Origin: an uncultured Thermoanaerobacteraceae bacterium
GTDB taxonomy: Bacteria; Bacillota; DSM-12270; Thermacetogeniales; Thermacetogeniaceae
Reading direction: 5' to 3'
Assembly (NCBI GenBank): GCA_937914965.1
Contig: CALGIY010000407.1
Span: 1 to 5,469 of the forward strand
Length of the DNA stretch: 5,469 bases
Part shown: positions 5,461 to 5,469 of the stretch, piece by piece
Position numbering within the stretch: position 1 is the stretch's first letter
Layout of the letters: the number at the start of each line of letters is the position of its first letter
Translations under genes and position numbers: made by a program
Notes under the pieces: generated by a model
What the model saw: only the letters and a program-made list of their open reading frames with translations
Told to the model about the DNA's origin: nothing
The model's database searches: none

Positions 5461-5469
5461 ACAGCAGCC
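5391..5469. repeat. Perfect 35-bp inverted repeat (foldback) at the right edge
   Basis: Bases 5391-5425 and 5435-5469 are exact reverse complements over 35 positions, separated by 9 bases (5426-5434). The right arm runs to the last base of the window, so the true palindrome may be longer. The left arm is normal permease coding sequence; the right arm has no coding sense and creates a stop. This is the signature of a snap-back chimera or assembly artefact. Confidence 0.9.

Noticed and set aside
5391..5469. Terminal palindrome as a natural transcription terminator of the permease gene
   Set aside because: The left arm is conserved coding sequence, there is no T-run, the arms are perfectly matched to the edge, and the protein is far shorter than its family.

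Overview
All recognisable genes lie on the + strand. The window looks like a chromosomal piece from a low-to-mid-GC Gram-positive anaerobe of the Clostridia type. The basis is a cell-wall sorting signal (LPKTG, hydrophobic span, basic tail), strong AGGAGG ribosome binding sites, tightly packed or overlapping genes, and a palindromic 'GGACAGGAGAACCGTCCCC' repeat of a kind I recall from Peptococcaceae-like genomes. Genus assignment is not possible by eye.

Layout. 1-584: 3' end of a sortase-anchored surface protein whose first visible residues are the end of a DUF4430 (transcobalamin C-terminal-like) domain. 585-785: non-coding, with a GC-rich hairpin just after the gene. 786-1457: a secreted protein with a signal peptide, a Ser/Thr/Pro-rich linker and a complete DUF4430 domain. 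1470-1496: the palindromic repeat. 1520-2258: the transmembrane (T) component of an ECF vitamin transporter, broken by a frameshift and apparent small deletion near its 3' end. 2222-3904: a duplicated ECF ATPase with two ABC domains on one chain. 3885-4592: the substrate-binding (S) component. 4593-4830: a short coupled ORF, AT-rich DNA, a possible promoter and a strong terminator-like hairpin. 4831 to about 5440: the start of a NikB/DppB-type ABC transporter permease. From 5435 to the end, the sequence is the exact reverse complement of 5391-5425.

How the genes may work together. A T component, a duplicated ATPase and an S component together are a complete dedicated ECF importer. This architecture matches the 'predicted cobalamin ECF transporter' set called CbrV/CbrU/CbrT in subsystem annotation. 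The two extracellular proteins upstream carry the domain related to the C-terminal domain of animal transcobalamin and intrinsic factor. The simplest reading is an outside-in corrinoid (or similar ligand) system: surface capture proteins feeding an ECF importer. The substrate is inferred from context; no cobalamin riboswitch was found in the window.

Quality warnings. The foldback at the right edge looks like a library or assembly artefact and creates a false stop codon in the permease. The lesion in the T component may be a real mutation or another artefact. Reads should be inspected before any biological meaning is given to either.
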